Shown here: positions 46,221-58,597 of the stretch, in pieces
How the letters are laid out: every line of letters begins with the position of its first letter
Numbering within the stretch: position 1 is the stretch's first letter
From: Trichoplax sp. H2
Lineage: Eukaryota; Placozoa; Uniplacotomia; Trichoplacea
DNA: 64,000 nucleotides
Reading direction: 5' to 3'
NCBI GenBank assembly: GCA_003344405.1
Contig: NOWV01000039.1
Location: 124,001 to 188,000 of the forward strand
Notes under the pieces: model-generated
The model's database searches: none
The model's input: the letters and a program-made list of their open reading frames with translations, nothing else
Told to the model about the DNA's origin: nothing
Program-made: the position numbers and the translations under genes

Positions 46221-47339
46221 AAATGGACTAAAGCTTAGCCAAACTTCCATCCTCGAATAAAATTCAACGGAATATTTTTATTTTTAGCATATTCTATAAT
46301 TATCTACTGTCTAATTAACGTACGACTACTATATTGAGTTGCAATTATTTCTATACAGTATAGTGTTCAAAATTGCCCCTTGCTCTATTCTGTGTTCTAC
46401 ATCATTTAACAGTTTGGAATTTTTAAGGAATTAAATATTCCCTTTTCGTTAAGGCTACTACTATATAATTCGTTCAAGTATCAAAACTGAATTACGGTTG
46501 AATTCAATTCCCTATCTGATTTCCTATTTCGTATTAAATCGAATTCCAGAGAAGTGAAGAATAGAATACTGTACGTAGAACTTGCTGAAAAAATTTTAGT
46601 TAAATAAATAAAGTAGTTAGTATCACGTACCGCCTGCGGGCATAATTATGAAATCATAGCCAAAGTTCAAAGAATTAATTGGTCTTAATTATATTAAAAT
46701 AGTTCTAGGTGTTGTGGAGAGTATGAAATTCATCTGATATCACGAGTCACGACATTGAAGAAGTTTCGGATCAACCTGAAAGAACGAGTCCTATAAAAAT
46801 TGTACAGTGTACTATAAGAAGCTGGGTGCTTTCGCTGAATATACGTACAGTAGATATTTATTACTAAAGTAACTTTAAAAAATAAAAATATTTTATAATT
46901 TGCCAATTGATAATAAATGATAATTTCAGGAAAACTGCTAAATTTACTATTTCTAGGCTATAAACGACTCAGAAATGAAACGCTGTCGCGTACGATATAC
47001 GTAGATGTTTTTTAACTTTAACTGACAGTTATCACCGAAGAGAATTTTAATAATCCAACAGCTTTAAACCTAGCACAAATAGTCAGTGTTAGATAGTGCA
47101 TAGGCTTTCTACGGATAGTGCAAAGTAATGGTACAGGTATAAGATTAGGTCAAGTGTAAATTGTACACCCATAGCTATAGCATTTTACAGTTTACAAGAT
47201 AGGGTAAGCCTTGCTACTATTTGGATAATACATGTTTCTGCTAGAGTCCGAGATTGACGATGTATTTTTCCATAATCACGTTAGTATAAATTAGCAGAAT
47301 AGAAAGGATTATTCAAGTACCATATTATTTTCTAGTCTT

Positions 47340-48060
47340 ACTGCAACATAGTGTAAAGTTATGAACCAAATAAACAGTAAATTAAAATAGGGCATGATGA
47401 TTTTCTACGTATCACAATTCAACAACTACATCGCTACCAAAATAGTACCTTTATATAATGCATTCCTAATTTTCTATCCATAAAAGTGAGATGAAACTTT
47501 CTTGAATGTAAATGATCTGCTCGAGCATGCTAGTAGCAAGAGAATATCAATATCGCCATCAAGAAAGGGTAATACTTGTATTCCTTACTAGCACTTTATT
47601 TTCAAATCTAAACCAATTAAATACCGCTTTATGCTTTTTAATATCTGCCAATAATATCTAATGTATGGCTTTGGCATAAGGACTGCAAAGGCGTAGAGTT
47701 TACAATGGAGGTAATTTAGATATTTGCTTAGCTAAAGTGATCAATAAGTTTGAGAGCAAATATTTCTTACCTGCGTTTACGGCATTAAATTATTCTCAGC
47801 TACAAAATGGTGTATAGCTATTAACCAAACTAAATTAAAATATTGCATGATGATTTTCTACAGGTACAGTTCAATGCATCGCTATCAGAATAGCATCTTT
47901 ATAAGTATATTCCTATCTAAAAGGCTGTATCATAACAATAAACTTAAAGTTGAGAGTAAACATTTCTTATCTGCGTTCACTACATTAAATTATTCTTTTC
48001 GCTGCAAATTGATGTACAGCTATTAATCAAACTAAATTAAAATGGCTTCTAATTAAAGAA
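47340..48060. repeat. Dispersed repeat family, copies A-C
   Basis: A block beginning 'AAAGTTATGAACCAAA.TAA' and containing 'CATGATGATTTTCTAC', 'ATCAATATCG.CATCAAGAAAG', 'CTGCCAATAATAT' and 'GGACTGCAAAGGCGTAGA' recurs in partial tandem here and again at 49.9-50.9 kb. The complement contains donor-like CGCAGGTAAG, so the unit could derive from an exon-containing segment. Confidence 0.6.
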
Positions 48061-48816
48061 TACTTGAGGCTTTGAATCAAAACAAATTTCTTTAGCATTA
48101 ATCTATTTTACGACTACGATAGCAATCTAAATCGATCAAGATTTCTACAAAATATGTGCAAGATGTAATAATAAAACTATGCCTCCAATTGATACTGTAT
48201 TGTAGAGTTAAATCGAGTAGTAATATAGTAGAAGAAACCAGATAGACTTTAAAAGAAATCATCTATGGTAACTTTGTATTCATGGAGAATTATTTACCTT
48301 ATGGCAATCTTTACACTATATCGCTTAAAGTCTCATGTATCAAGCAACATTATTCTATCAAGGGCAGATGATAATACGTTTTATGAAGCCAATTTTTATG
48401 AAAAGCTCATTTCTACGACGAAATCATAAGATTAGAAACGAAATGAAATCTAAGTTTTTCTATATCTCACATAATTCATGAAGATGCAAAATACTTTTTT
48501 TCGATTAAGCTCTATCCAGTATTTATCAAGAATGCACAAGAATATATTTTAGGTCTATCATCAGGTAACATAAACAAAGTAAATATCGCTTGGTTAAAAT
48601 TATTCAGCAATAGTCAATCTACTTTTAATCCCATCATTTGGTAACTTAATCTATCGACCATGGACTTGTAATTATTGTATCCAGTAAGCGACTACGGCCC
48701 TATTCGACTCGTATTGTAGAAGTCGCTCTCTTCCATTGCATTCTACTTGAAACGAGGCATGGTCGATTTCAATCTAGGCTAAAGCATCCTTGACATTGTG
48801 CTTGAGTAGTCTATAG

Positions 48817-49143
48817 TACCTTCCATTCGTCTACGCTTCGCTTCTGGAACTAGCGACAGAGGTCGTTTGGAAGTCTTTTACAAATAAAGATGGGAGTATA
48901 GAGTGCGATGACAGTTTCGATATCAGGAATGCTCGTGTAGTCTGCGGGCAACTTGGCTTTCGTGATGCAAAATCCTATCAGTGTTGTGCTAAATATGGTA
49001 GAAGAAATGATGCAATCTGGTTTGATAACGCCCGTTGCAACGGCAGCGAACCTTCCATAGCGGCTTGCAGACATAACGGATACAGACGCCATAATCGTAA
49101 CCACGGTGAAGACGTTGGCGTTACCTGGCGGCCAAAATATTAA
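48817..49143 (+). pseudogene. Decayed SRCR exon
   Basis: Clear SRCR relic: GRLEVFYK then an in-frame stop, a frame change, then SIECDDSFD, ARVVCGQLGF, YQCCAKYG, IWFDNARCNGSE, ACRHNGY and NHGEDVGV. The usual last two cysteines are Arg and Trp, and the WGTV strand is destroyed. No upstream signal peptide or partner exons survive. The antisense 124-codon frame is a shadow of this exon. Confidence 0.8.
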
Positions 49144-49800
49144 TGGCTGGCAATGTGCCCTTTCCATCTTACTGGAGAATTCAATCTGTCCACTCATCAC
49201 TTTGGTATCAAGTAGTAGAATCATTCTTGCGCTTGCACGAATCCATGACTTTGCTCGATCACTCCATCCTCACTCTTGACGGTGGCCATCTTATACAACT
49301 CAAATGGACAGCTCTATTCGCAACGACAGTCTCTTTCAAATCAAGCGCCATCCATACAAGGCTAACCCACCTCAGTGGCACATTATGGACACTATTCCTC
49401 CAGTTCGATCTTGTACCAATCATAATAAAGTAAAATTTAAATCATCATTCACTAGTGTACGCTTTCAATCAAAGTAGGACAGTAACATGGACCACTATCA
49501 ATATCTTCAGTCAAAATAAAAAATGCATGTAAAATTGAGAATGAGCTGACGATCTTTCCACAATCATCATCCAACATCCATGATGGTTATTCCAATTTCC
49601 AAATCATCCAAAATTGACCAATGGCTTCATCCTTTTCCACTTCTTCCATGGTGTTATGCCGTGGTAGATGGTCCAAATCATCACGCAAAGCCAATGAGCC
49701 AATCAATCTTTGCAATCGCCAAGTTAACGAAATTACTTTGTTGATTGTATTCCATCCAATCGTCAGCTTCTTCATTATTCAATGTGTACTGCATGCAAAT
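49144..49800. other. GC-richer stretch with coding-like frames
   Basis: Composition is visibly less AT-rich than the flanks. Several overlapping frames of about 60-96 codons are open on both strands, including + strand reads with WHIMDTIPP and PWCYAVVDG. No domain can be assigned. It may be old exons downstream of the SRCR relic. Confidence 0.3.
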
Positions 49801-49879
49801 TGATTTAATAGATTTGATTAGCTAAAGTAATAAATAAATTTGGCGGCAAAAATACCTTACCTGCATCTGACTGCTTTGT

Positions 49880-50900
49880 ACCGTATTCTTTCTGGTCTTA
49901 CTACAAAATGGTATAAAGTTATGAACCAAACTAACGATAAATTAAAATAGTGCATGATAATTTTCTATATATCACAATTCAACAACTGCTGTACATCGAT
50001 ACCAAAATAATACCTTCTTAAAATGCATTCCTATCCATAAAATGGAGATGAGAAAGCCTTGAATCTAAATGATCCGCTCGAATACGCTAGCAGTACGAGA
50101 ATATCAATATCGATATCAATAAAGTGCAATATCCGTATTTATTACTGCACTCAATTTTTTAAATCCAAACCAATTAAACACCACGTTATGCTTCAATGTC
50201 TGCCAATAATATTTATTGCATGGTTTCAGCATCAGGACTGCAAAGGTGTAGAATTTACAATGGAGTTAACTTAGATAGTTGCTTAGTTACAATGATCAAT
50301 AAACTCGAGACCAAACATTTCTCCTCTGCGTTCACTACATTAAATTTTTCTGTTCGCTTGCAAAATGGGGCACAGCTAGTTCCTAGGTACAGCTATCAAC
50401 CAAACTAAATTAAAATTCTACAGGATGATTTTCTACGTGTCACAGTTCAATAAAAAACATGCATCGCTAACAGAATAATATCTTTATAAGTTTTATCCAT
50501 TAACAGGCTGTAGCATATCGTAAAATGAAGATGTGAAAATTTGGGGGTATTCAATAGAGGTAACCCATCAGAATCATCTGTACGAGTATATTGATACTAA
50601 TAGAACATTAACATCGACATCAAGAAAGAACAACACTGGTAGTAATTACTCGCACTGAACTTTTAAATCTCAACAAATTATATACAACTTCGTCGGCTAG
50701 ATACCTATTAATAATTATTATATAATCCAACAGATTATATAAGATTTATACAAGTAAACTTTTACATATTCTTATATGATTTCGAAATAATGACTACAAA
50801 GACGGAGAGTCTATAATTTAGCTCATGAAATGCCCATTGCCCATCCCATTTCCAAATTACAGTATACTATTCGAACAATCTGGCCTATAAAATTCATGTA
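49880..50900. repeat. Dispersed repeat family, copies D-F
   Basis: This matches the 47.3-48.0 kb block over several hundred bases with moderate divergence (for example 'AAATCCAAACCAATTAAACACC', 'GGACTGCAAAGGTGTAGAATTTACAATGGAG', 'GATGATTTTCTACGTGTCACAGTTCAA'). The two blocks bracket the decayed SRCR exon, so an SRCR segment and its flank may have duplicated together. Confidence 0.6.
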
Positions 50901-51830
50901 GAATGGACTAGGAAATACTAATGTCAGCTCGATGGAAATTCCATTTTCTTTTTACTACACAATATTAAATATAATTATCGCCTTCGCTTCAACGTCTTAG
51001 CATATCGCTAGGCTTACTAAATAGATTTCGCTATTACATTAATCAAGTTGAATGATAAAATTATAGATTATAATTACATTGCTGCATATGTGTAAGTTCG
51101 AAGAAACCTTTACAACTAGATCAATAACACCTGAATGTGGCGTCGCTTGAGCATTTTGTTAACTGAATAACGAGTTCTTAAACTGTATTGTTTTATTTTA
51201 GTTTTTCCTTGTCGTTTAACAACCATGATTTGTATCCAGCCATAGCCAAATATTCAATTTTATTATATATGACTGTAGTATAGCTGTTAGATAAGCTATT
51301 GTTGTTAACATATTATGTAGATGTGAATTAGATATAACTTAAAAAATAATACGAACATCTAGAGCTGTTGGCAATAAAAGGTATATATAAGAAATGTTTG
51401 TGAAAATTCAAATCTGGATTTCAATTTCGTAGAATATGATACTAATCATACAATTTTATTCTCATATATAGACATAAGTTTTTATCGCTTTACTTAGAAC
51501 ACATACAAAGAATAAGATTACAGAATTCGTTATACCTTATACCATGATAGTCCCTATAATAGCAAAGGACTACAAAAGTAGCGAAAACTCTAGCTGCTAT
51601 AAGTATTTAAACGTGATAATTATATTTGTGATATATTGGGAAAGGCTGATAAAGTTCTCTAAGTTACGAACAAATTAGAATGGATATGAGTATATTAAAG
51701 ATATTCAACAACTACAATAAAATCTTAACCCTATACTACGTCATTTCTTTTAATTCTTTTCTTGTTAGTCACTCTGTTAGCTGTCGTAAAACAATTTTAA
51801 TTTCATCGTGGGCGTAATCTAGTCTTTTAA
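50900..51830. other. Non-coding flank of the minus-strand gene
   Basis: Nothing recognisable. AT-rich sequence at the 3' side of the minus-strand gene. Confidence 0.5.
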
Positions 51831-51836
51831 TTTATT
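51831..51836 (-). terminator. Polyadenylation signal overlapping the stop codon
   Basis: On the minus strand AATAAA begins with the last two bases of the TAA stop, giving an almost zero-length 3' UTR before the signal. The same compactness is seen at 14813-14821 on the plus strand. Confidence 0.5.
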
Positions 51837-53350
51837 AGCTAGTTTTGGGGGTATCTTTCGGTCCATCTTTACCAGAATCCGTTTTGTTATCGCAGAGACT
51901 TAACTTTAATATTTGCAGGGAATAGCAACGCAAGGATTCGAAATCCTTTATCTTACATAATCGATTTTGGCTCGTATAGTTTTTGAGGATATCGAAATCT
52001 AGTCTATTCAGTTCGTACTCTTCTGAATTTGATTTAAAATTATTGGATGCTTTGTAGCCATAACAAGGATCAGCTAGTAATGATAAATTTCGATAGCCCC
52101 AGATTTTTTCATAACCTGTAGAAGCATCTTTTCGATTGCATGCTTTGCCTTCACCTATTAAGCTGTCATTGATAACAGGTACATAGCTTAACAATGTACC
52201 ACAACTAATTTCGTATTTCATTTCACGATATTCGATCAGTAATAGTTTAGAAGATTTCTTTGACGCTCCTTCGAATACGCCAACGACGAATTTTCTGGCT
52301 AAATCTTCGATATCGATAAGAGAAGTTTCCTGGCCTTTGTAGATTTGAATTTTTGATATGTAATTCAGAACTCTATGAATAACGGTATTGGCCAAAATTT
52401 GCAAATTACCAACTGAATTAGTCTGTCCAAGCGCAATAATCTGACGTTCCAACATTCTACACACATCGCACACGATTAAAGACATTATTGGAAGAATTAC
52501 TTTATGATATGGTAGTAAAGCATTAGTTATTTTAGCTGCTTTATCCTTTGCAGATTTGCTTTTGACCTTGTAAGCGTCAAAGGATAACAGTACTAATCCA
52601 ATATCCCCTGTGGACACCGATAATGCAATTTCTGGTCCGAGGAAAGAGATAGTCGGTTTGAGAAAGTCAGAAATAGTCTTCTGGAAGTGTTGAACAGACT
52701 TATCCGCGTCTACGTCTTTATCATCTTTAGAAATAACAGTATATAATGTATATTTTTCAATAAATCTTCTTATACACATAATCATAAAATCTTTAAGAAT
52801 TTGCCCCTGGATAGTATTGAAATTTTCGAAGGCAGGAACTGTTTCCGAGTCATGGCCATAATCTTGTTGTTCCGATATAATTACTGTTTGTCTGAAATTT
52901 ATTCCTATAAGAAAAGTATCTTATATCATAGGAGCTCTTATAACAAGAGAGGTAGGATTACGTTCAGATTTCACTAAGAAGAGTATACGCTATTAGAAAT
53001 TTGTACGTAAGAAAATTGGGCAGTGAAAGGCTACAGTATTTCTGGAATCTATAGTACTTAATCTTTATAAAGTAAGAACAGGTATTATTACAAGAATGGT
53101 CATTATAAGCTGTTTAAGTGTTCATTATTGCAGTGTATTTTTTAACTTAAAAATCTTATTTACGAAATTTAGACTTTGATTTGACCTGCTGTGATATCGA
53201 AGGACTCAATCTGCTATGCATCGAAGGCCTCGAACGCCTGATGGGCAATATAAGAAAATAATTACAAGATTCGCTATTGGCTGCTATGCTACGTAAGATG
53301 ACGTCAATACTAAGTATAACAAGCTGAATTAATTCTGTCTTTCCTTTCAT
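51835..53350 (-). CDS. Two-exon protein of unknown family, ~418 aa
   Basis: Exon 1 (53350-53164) starts with ATG and ends at GTAAAT. Exon 2 (52904-51835) follows a TTATAG acceptor and stays open to TAA. The phase-1 junction forms Arg and the 259-base intron is GT..AG. If exon 2 alone is used the first Met gives 316 residues. Exon 1 opens MKGKTELIQLVILSIDVIL, a hydrophobic stretch that could be a signal or anchor, then a Ser/Arg-rich region. Exon 2 looks largely alpha-helical with alternating charged and hydrophobic blocks (AAKITNALLPYHKVILPI, CDVCRMLERQI) and a Lys/Asp-rich C-terminus ending DTPKTS. It has no cysteine-module pattern, catalytic motif or repeat I know. It is the longest single open frame in the window and the only clear minus-strand gene. 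Function unknown. Confidence 0.7.
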
Positions 53351-53774
53351 AAGAATTTATTTAACATTGTAGTCCATTGATAGAGAATTTTCATTAGAGT
53401 GAATAGCTAGCTAAGGATTATAAGAAAAAATTTAATTTTTATTCACATTTTTAAAGAGTAAAGCTGATATGATAGTATAATATACTAATCATGAGTCATG
53501 TGCCGCGCTAGCGAATTTTGTTGGCAATATTTTTTTCACTTACTACGCCTTAAAATGATATTCAAGCTCCATTCAGTATAATTTAAGATTTACTGGCTTC
53601 AATTTTAAAAGTAGCCACATTATTGGTTAATTTAATATAGCACGATGACGTGAAATATGCCTTTTATGAACTGCATATAATAAAACCTTTAGCATTGATG
53701 TTTTTGCATATTGAAATTGAGTAGTATCACATATAAATAATATATTATCATTTCTTAAATTTTAGAATTGTCGT

Positions 53775-53994
53775 TTGTTCCAGTTCTATCTTACACCCAG
53801 TTTCTCGAATTGATAATTATAATAATAGTGGACGCTTAGAAGTCCATTACTCAGGAAAATGGGGGACAGTATGGGATAACAATTTTAGTATAAACGATGC
53901 TCATGTGGTATGTAGACAACTGGGATTTTCAAAAGCTTTACCTCCGACTGATTTCATTCTACAATCTCAAATATTTAAACTACTATTGGCATGA
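53775..53994 (+). pseudogene. Truncated SRCR fragment
   Basis: It reads [37 protein letters not shown] and then loses similarity. The first conserved cysteine is Trp and the C-terminal half of the domain is missing. No signal peptide was found. Confidence 0.7.
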
Positions 53995-54211
53995 ATTAGT
54001 GCTACCATGTAAAATAATAAATCTTTAAATAACTATAAACATTTTACATACTCTATTTTGAATTTATGTACAACGTTATTTTATATCATAGAATGATCAA
54101 TATTTTATCGTTTGACGGTGTAGAATAATATTAAGCTTGCACAATTCAAATTGAGGATAAAATACCTTAACACAGCTACTCTATCCAATATTTTATTAGT
54201 TACCGTTTCAG

Positions 54212-54633
54212 TGCGTCTTGCTGGTAGCTACTATGGACGCGTAGAAATCTTCTTCAATCATAAATGGGGAACAATCTGTAACGACAAATTTGATATGAAA
54301 GATGCAAACGTAGCATACAAACAATTAGGATTTTCTAGAGCAAATTCAGTTCCACACTATGGAGCTGGATGTGGAATTATTAGCGGACGTATAGAAATCT
54401 ACTACGATGGAACATGGGGCACAGTGTGCAATCGCAGATTCGATATTACTGATGCTCACGTTGTATGTAGGCAACTAGGTTTTCCAGCTGCACTTTCGCT
54501 TTACAATTATCGCTGGGGAAATAGCAGGATCTGGCTTGAGTATGTCAAATGTGACGGTGGCGAAAGCTCTATCACGGCTTGTAAACGTAACGAATCTGTA
54601 ACTTCTCCTAAACCAGATTGTATTACACTCTGA
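54212..54633 (+). pseudogene. Fused, partly decayed double SRCR
   Basis: After TACCGTTTCAG, one uninterrupted frame holds the N-terminal half of one SRCR (VRLAGS, GRVEIFFNHKWGTICND, ANVAYKQLGF with Cys changed to Tyr, HYGAGCG). It is joined directly to a second SRCR ([45 protein letters not shown]) that lacks the closing NC..H.ED..V.C segment. The frame is open to TGA and AATAAA sites follow. An internal deletion has apparently fused two exons; it may still be expressed. The upstream open stretch has no ATG. Confidence 0.65.
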
Positions 54634-54659
54634 TCGCTTAGTTAAATAATAAACAATAA

Positions 54660-57600
54660 ACTAGAGCAAAACAAATTTCTCGCATTTATTTCGCTACAGT
54701 ATAGCCATTTGTTTATACCAGATGTGGCATACAGTATCTACGTATTTCCGAAGTATATAGTAATAGATAGTAGTCTTATTTAATGCAAAATTCAACTGAA
54801 AGGCATACAGTATTGTCACTATTATCGATCCTTGGAAATACATTTCAATTTATCATGTAAAACCGTATATAAATTAGTATCAAATTGGGAAATGAGCAGT
54901 GAGTATTAAACACGGAAATCTTTCTGAATGATCTATACTCATAGATAGGTTGTGATCATGAATACCTATGTTAAAAAGGGTAACTTTAATTACAGGCACT
55001 AATTTTTAAATCAAAACCAACTATTTCAATTGCACAGTCAGGTCTCTTTCATTTAAATAATAGATTAGAATACTTTCACTAATAAAGTCTATACGCTACT
55101 TCATAGCTTCAGCACAATGACTTCTTAAGTTTTGAGTCTATAATTTAGGTAATGTAATTTTTTATCATATTTTAAATTAGGCTACATAATTCAATCAATT
55201 TCAGCAATCAAACCTATGTAATACAAATTGACCAGGTTTCGTAAATTCATAATACTGGCGTTAGGTCTATGAAATCGCTTACCAGGCTTTTATCAGTAAA
55301 TTTGAGTTAATTTGATCATTTCCCTCAACAGAAACATATACATCATCTATTTATACTATCGATTTCCATTACATTATATCAGTTAATCGTTGCATATATT
55401 ACGCATATGTAATTAGTTCTAAATTACGTTCACAGAATAGGTATTCATATTGAAGATTATACTACCTGTTCATGCCGGATTTCATCGCAATTTTATGGCA
55501 TACTAATTTCAAAAAATAGTATTTTCAAGTTGATCTAGTCAGAAAATTACTAAACCATTTTGCTAACTAAATAGTGAGTCTTTGAAAATTTTTCGCTTTA
55601 CTTAAGCTTCATCTTGTCGTGTAATAAATTACACGCATTGCTATGAAATCGAACTATATAATCTGTTTTTCTGTACGCAAGATATCAAACGTACATATGG
55701 AGTAAATTTAATAATTACCCTTAGTAGCTACAGCCACAACTTCATTATTTACTAACATCAAAGAGTTTCTATGTAACAATTATTTAAAATAGCTTATTTA
55801 AAATACTTGAAAAATGTCGTGGAATTTAAATGTGAGAAAGTTAATTGATAATGCATTTAAATGGCCTTTCTGAATAATCTGTGTATTGATTGTCTGATTG
55901 CAAATGTCGACATCAAGAAAGGATTATATAAATGACCTGCTCCGTCCTTTATAATCAAAAACTAATTAAATTCTTTGAGTTTTGTGACTAGACTCTCATG
56001 AATAAAATATTAGAACACTTGTCTAGTCTAGGTAGAATTTACACTCTATTTATAGTTCCTGTACAAAAAATGTCTGAAGTGTGGAATCTACAGTTAGCTT
56101 AGTCAAGTAGCATAATTCCTATCCGGGATCAAGTTTTAATTGCAATACAGTATCCAAATTGTGGTGTTGTGGATTCTTTGCGATCGGCTAACTCTACCTG
56201 TAGATCTGCCATATCCGTGATAGATTGGGTTAAAGGTGGTGAATTATACTGTACGGTATTCAATTTTAATATGCTGTAATATTCGAAACCCATTAAAAGT
56301 GATTATCCAACACCAACACCGGCATTACATGAATTCTATTTCAAATTACTATTCTTTTTTAAAATCTATCTAATGAACACGCGCCCTCGTTAAATTTTCG
56401 TTAACTTTTGATTCTTGCTGAAAATGCCATTCAAAATCTTAGTCAGATTATTACGTACGAGCATACTCGAGATAATTTTTAGCTAAATAAATAAATATTT
56501 GTATCTTGTTGGTTTTTAGTAGTAACAGATTATTTCAAAATGAAGCTTTTAATTTCTTTCCGCCAAATCAAGTTAATCAGTACGCTATTTCATTGAAAGA
56601 ATTTTATCAAGATATCTATTATTAATTATCTTTATTAAAGAAATTCTCTACTCCTCGTCATTCTATTCGTTGATATCTTAGAATATTAAACGAAAAGAAA
56701 GTTAATAGTAACATTATTCTGTCAACAATTACGATACTTTTCATCAGCTAATAGTATCCTATCAACTTCTTAAATGTCACGAAGGACCAAATACACGAAT
56801 TGATAACAGGTGATTAAATCAGATTTCATCGCCATGATTCCAGCAAAGAAAGGCTAGGATGTTTTGTTACCTGGATAGTAAATTATTAAATTTTATAATA
56901 TTTATTTAAGTTTTAATCTAATTATGTATTCAATTTTTCATATGGGAATGGGCTACCGTCATGGCACTTCCCCACAAATGTTTCTGTTTATGTGCAATCA
57001 ATTATGAAGTCTTTACACGAGGAAAATCAAAGTAAAAGAAACATGAAGCTAATTGAGGCCTTTCTCAGCGGATATTGCCGATTGGTTCTGATATAAAAAT
57101 AAGGTAATAAGAATTTAGTTTCATATACGAAATGTATAAGGTAATATGTTCCTAAAATAGATAATACAGCTGTGCAATATTGAATAGGTTTATAATTTTC
57201 TGTCTTGTAATTTATGTTTACTATCTAATCTTCATCAGGCACTGGTAATAAAAATATTGCGTAACAAATGAATCCATTTTTCAGTCCCAGACATACAAAG
57301 TGACAACATGAATAATTTATTCATTTATCCTTTGTTTTAAGCTAATTCCATTAATTTGATTGTTGTACTTACCATACGCAATATTTTTATCCATATCAAT
57401 TTGTCAATCATTAGCTGGATCAAATACCAGTGAAAAACTTTATCCTCAGATATCACCCCCATATATTATTCTACGCTATCATGTTCGATATATTTCTTAT
57501 TTATATCTAGAAGTCGTAGAATATTTTCGTTTACTTTTCCATTATTTTTCACTTAAAATTTTTATCAGCTCGAAGGAATGAAATAAAACCTAAATATTAT

Positions 57601-58381
57601 TTGCTTGATAAATAAATCATACGGCACCAGCATCGATTAAACAGAAAATTATGAAAAATGAACTTTGTCCCTTTAAATCTGTTTTTTTACTGTAGATTCG
57701 GTGATTTATTTTATTACTATTTGTAGACTACCAGGTATTACTTACTAGTGATGAGAGGCTGTACAAGTACATAACAAGGCTTAAAATCATGGCATATAAG
57801 AAATTAATTGCGTATGGCTACCTTATAATTATCCCTTCCTTAGTAAGTAACTTTTCATATCTTTCTAGAATTTATAGAATTACATGTATTAGCCAGAGTA
57901 GAAAGTAGCGCCTCAATAAATTTATTCCAAATTAAAAATTTAGATCATACTATCGGACCTTCCTCCAGTATTTTCTGGTAAGATTATATTCATAAAATTA
58001 TTACCATACATATTATGATATTAAGTTAAATACTTTTTTATTGCGCATTGAATGCAGATTTCATTTTATCATCATGTTTAAAGTTTTGCAAAACATTCTA
58101 GTAGAAGATATTACGAATCATTCTTTACTTTGGATATTTGATAAATATCGCTAAGAGTATCGCTCAAGTAATTGATATGCTATGTTACTCTATATTAATC
58201 TTCAAAAAGGGCAAATTTTTAAGCCATTAGAATGTCAAGTAAAATGAATGATGAATTCACTTATATTCCTAAATTTACTTTCTTAACTTAACATGTAAGC
58301 TAAAGAAAAATAGAACTTTATAACCAAGGCAATACAGATTTCTACTTTAACCCAAACTTGAACATTTTGGAATGTATCTAG
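54660..58381. other. Intergenic with diverged repeat copies
   Basis: Weak copies of the 47-50 kb repeat family occur at about 54.9-55.15 kb ('AAATCAAAACCAACTA', 'TTCAGCA.AATGAC') and 55.86-56.1 kb ('GTCGACATCAAGAAAGGATTA', 'AATCAAAAACTAATTAAA'). A short minus-strand frame at 56.1-56.3 kb is listed separately. An ATG with a hydrophobic N-terminus at 57789 was examined as a first exon for the next gene and not accepted. Confidence 0.5.
56129..56293 (-). CDS. Short ORF, 54 aa, unknown
   Basis: An ATG-initiated frame below usual size cut-offs: MGFEYYSILKLN, then PPLTQSITDMADLQVELADRKES and a short tail to TGA, abbreviated here. Its composition is protein-like and an internal CAGGTAGAG could be a splice donor. 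No family is recognised, and it may be chance or an isolated exon. Confidence 0.25.
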   Translation of the reverse strand: MGFEYYSILKLNTVQYNSPPLTQSITDMADLQVELADRKESTTPQFGYCIAIKT

Positions 58382-58597
58382 AGCCATGCCAACAATACCA
58401 ATGGCTAAACGGAACCGATCGATCGAGTATAAATGTGAATCTGAAGTATCAATGCGATACCAATTTAAGTAATTCATGGTATCGATTTGGAGGAGCAGAT
58501 GAAAATTATGTATTGCGAACAAATTGTTCCGAAATTTCAAATCTAGGAGTTTGTGGAACTATTTCTCCTGGCTGGATGTATGGCAACCATCCACAAG
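58382..58597 (+). CDS. D8C domain, first half only
   Basis: [43 protein letters not shown]. The WYRF and [11 protein letters not shown] motifs are diagnostic of D8C. The second-half exon expected next (CC.....I.V..C..Y.VY) is not found before the following EGF. A candidate after TATTATAG hits a stop within 8 codons. Confidence 0.78.

Larger units (their letters stand above)
40540..48640. other. Intergenic, no gene recognised
   Basis: Eight kilobases of AT-rich DNA without a recognisable domain. A minus-strand exon-like stretch (about 43374-43470) runs into a consensus GTAAGT donor (complement of ACTTAC at 43363-43368) and reads with few stops, but no family is recognised. Local duplications are listed separately. 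Confidence 0.45.

Noticed and set aside
48850-49224. 124-codon minus-strand frame
   Set aside because: It lies antisense to a recognisable SRCR relic and has no signature of its own.
49615-49700. Kringle-like PWCY motif
   Set aside because: Only one short motif matches and the expected cysteine spacing is absent.
57789-57979. Signal-peptide exon (MAYKKLIAYGYLIIIPSLV) plus a second exon as the start of the D8C gene
   Set aside because: Joining the two frames needs an intron of about 22 bases, too short for an animal intron, and the downstream frame leaves the wrong phase for the 58382 exon.
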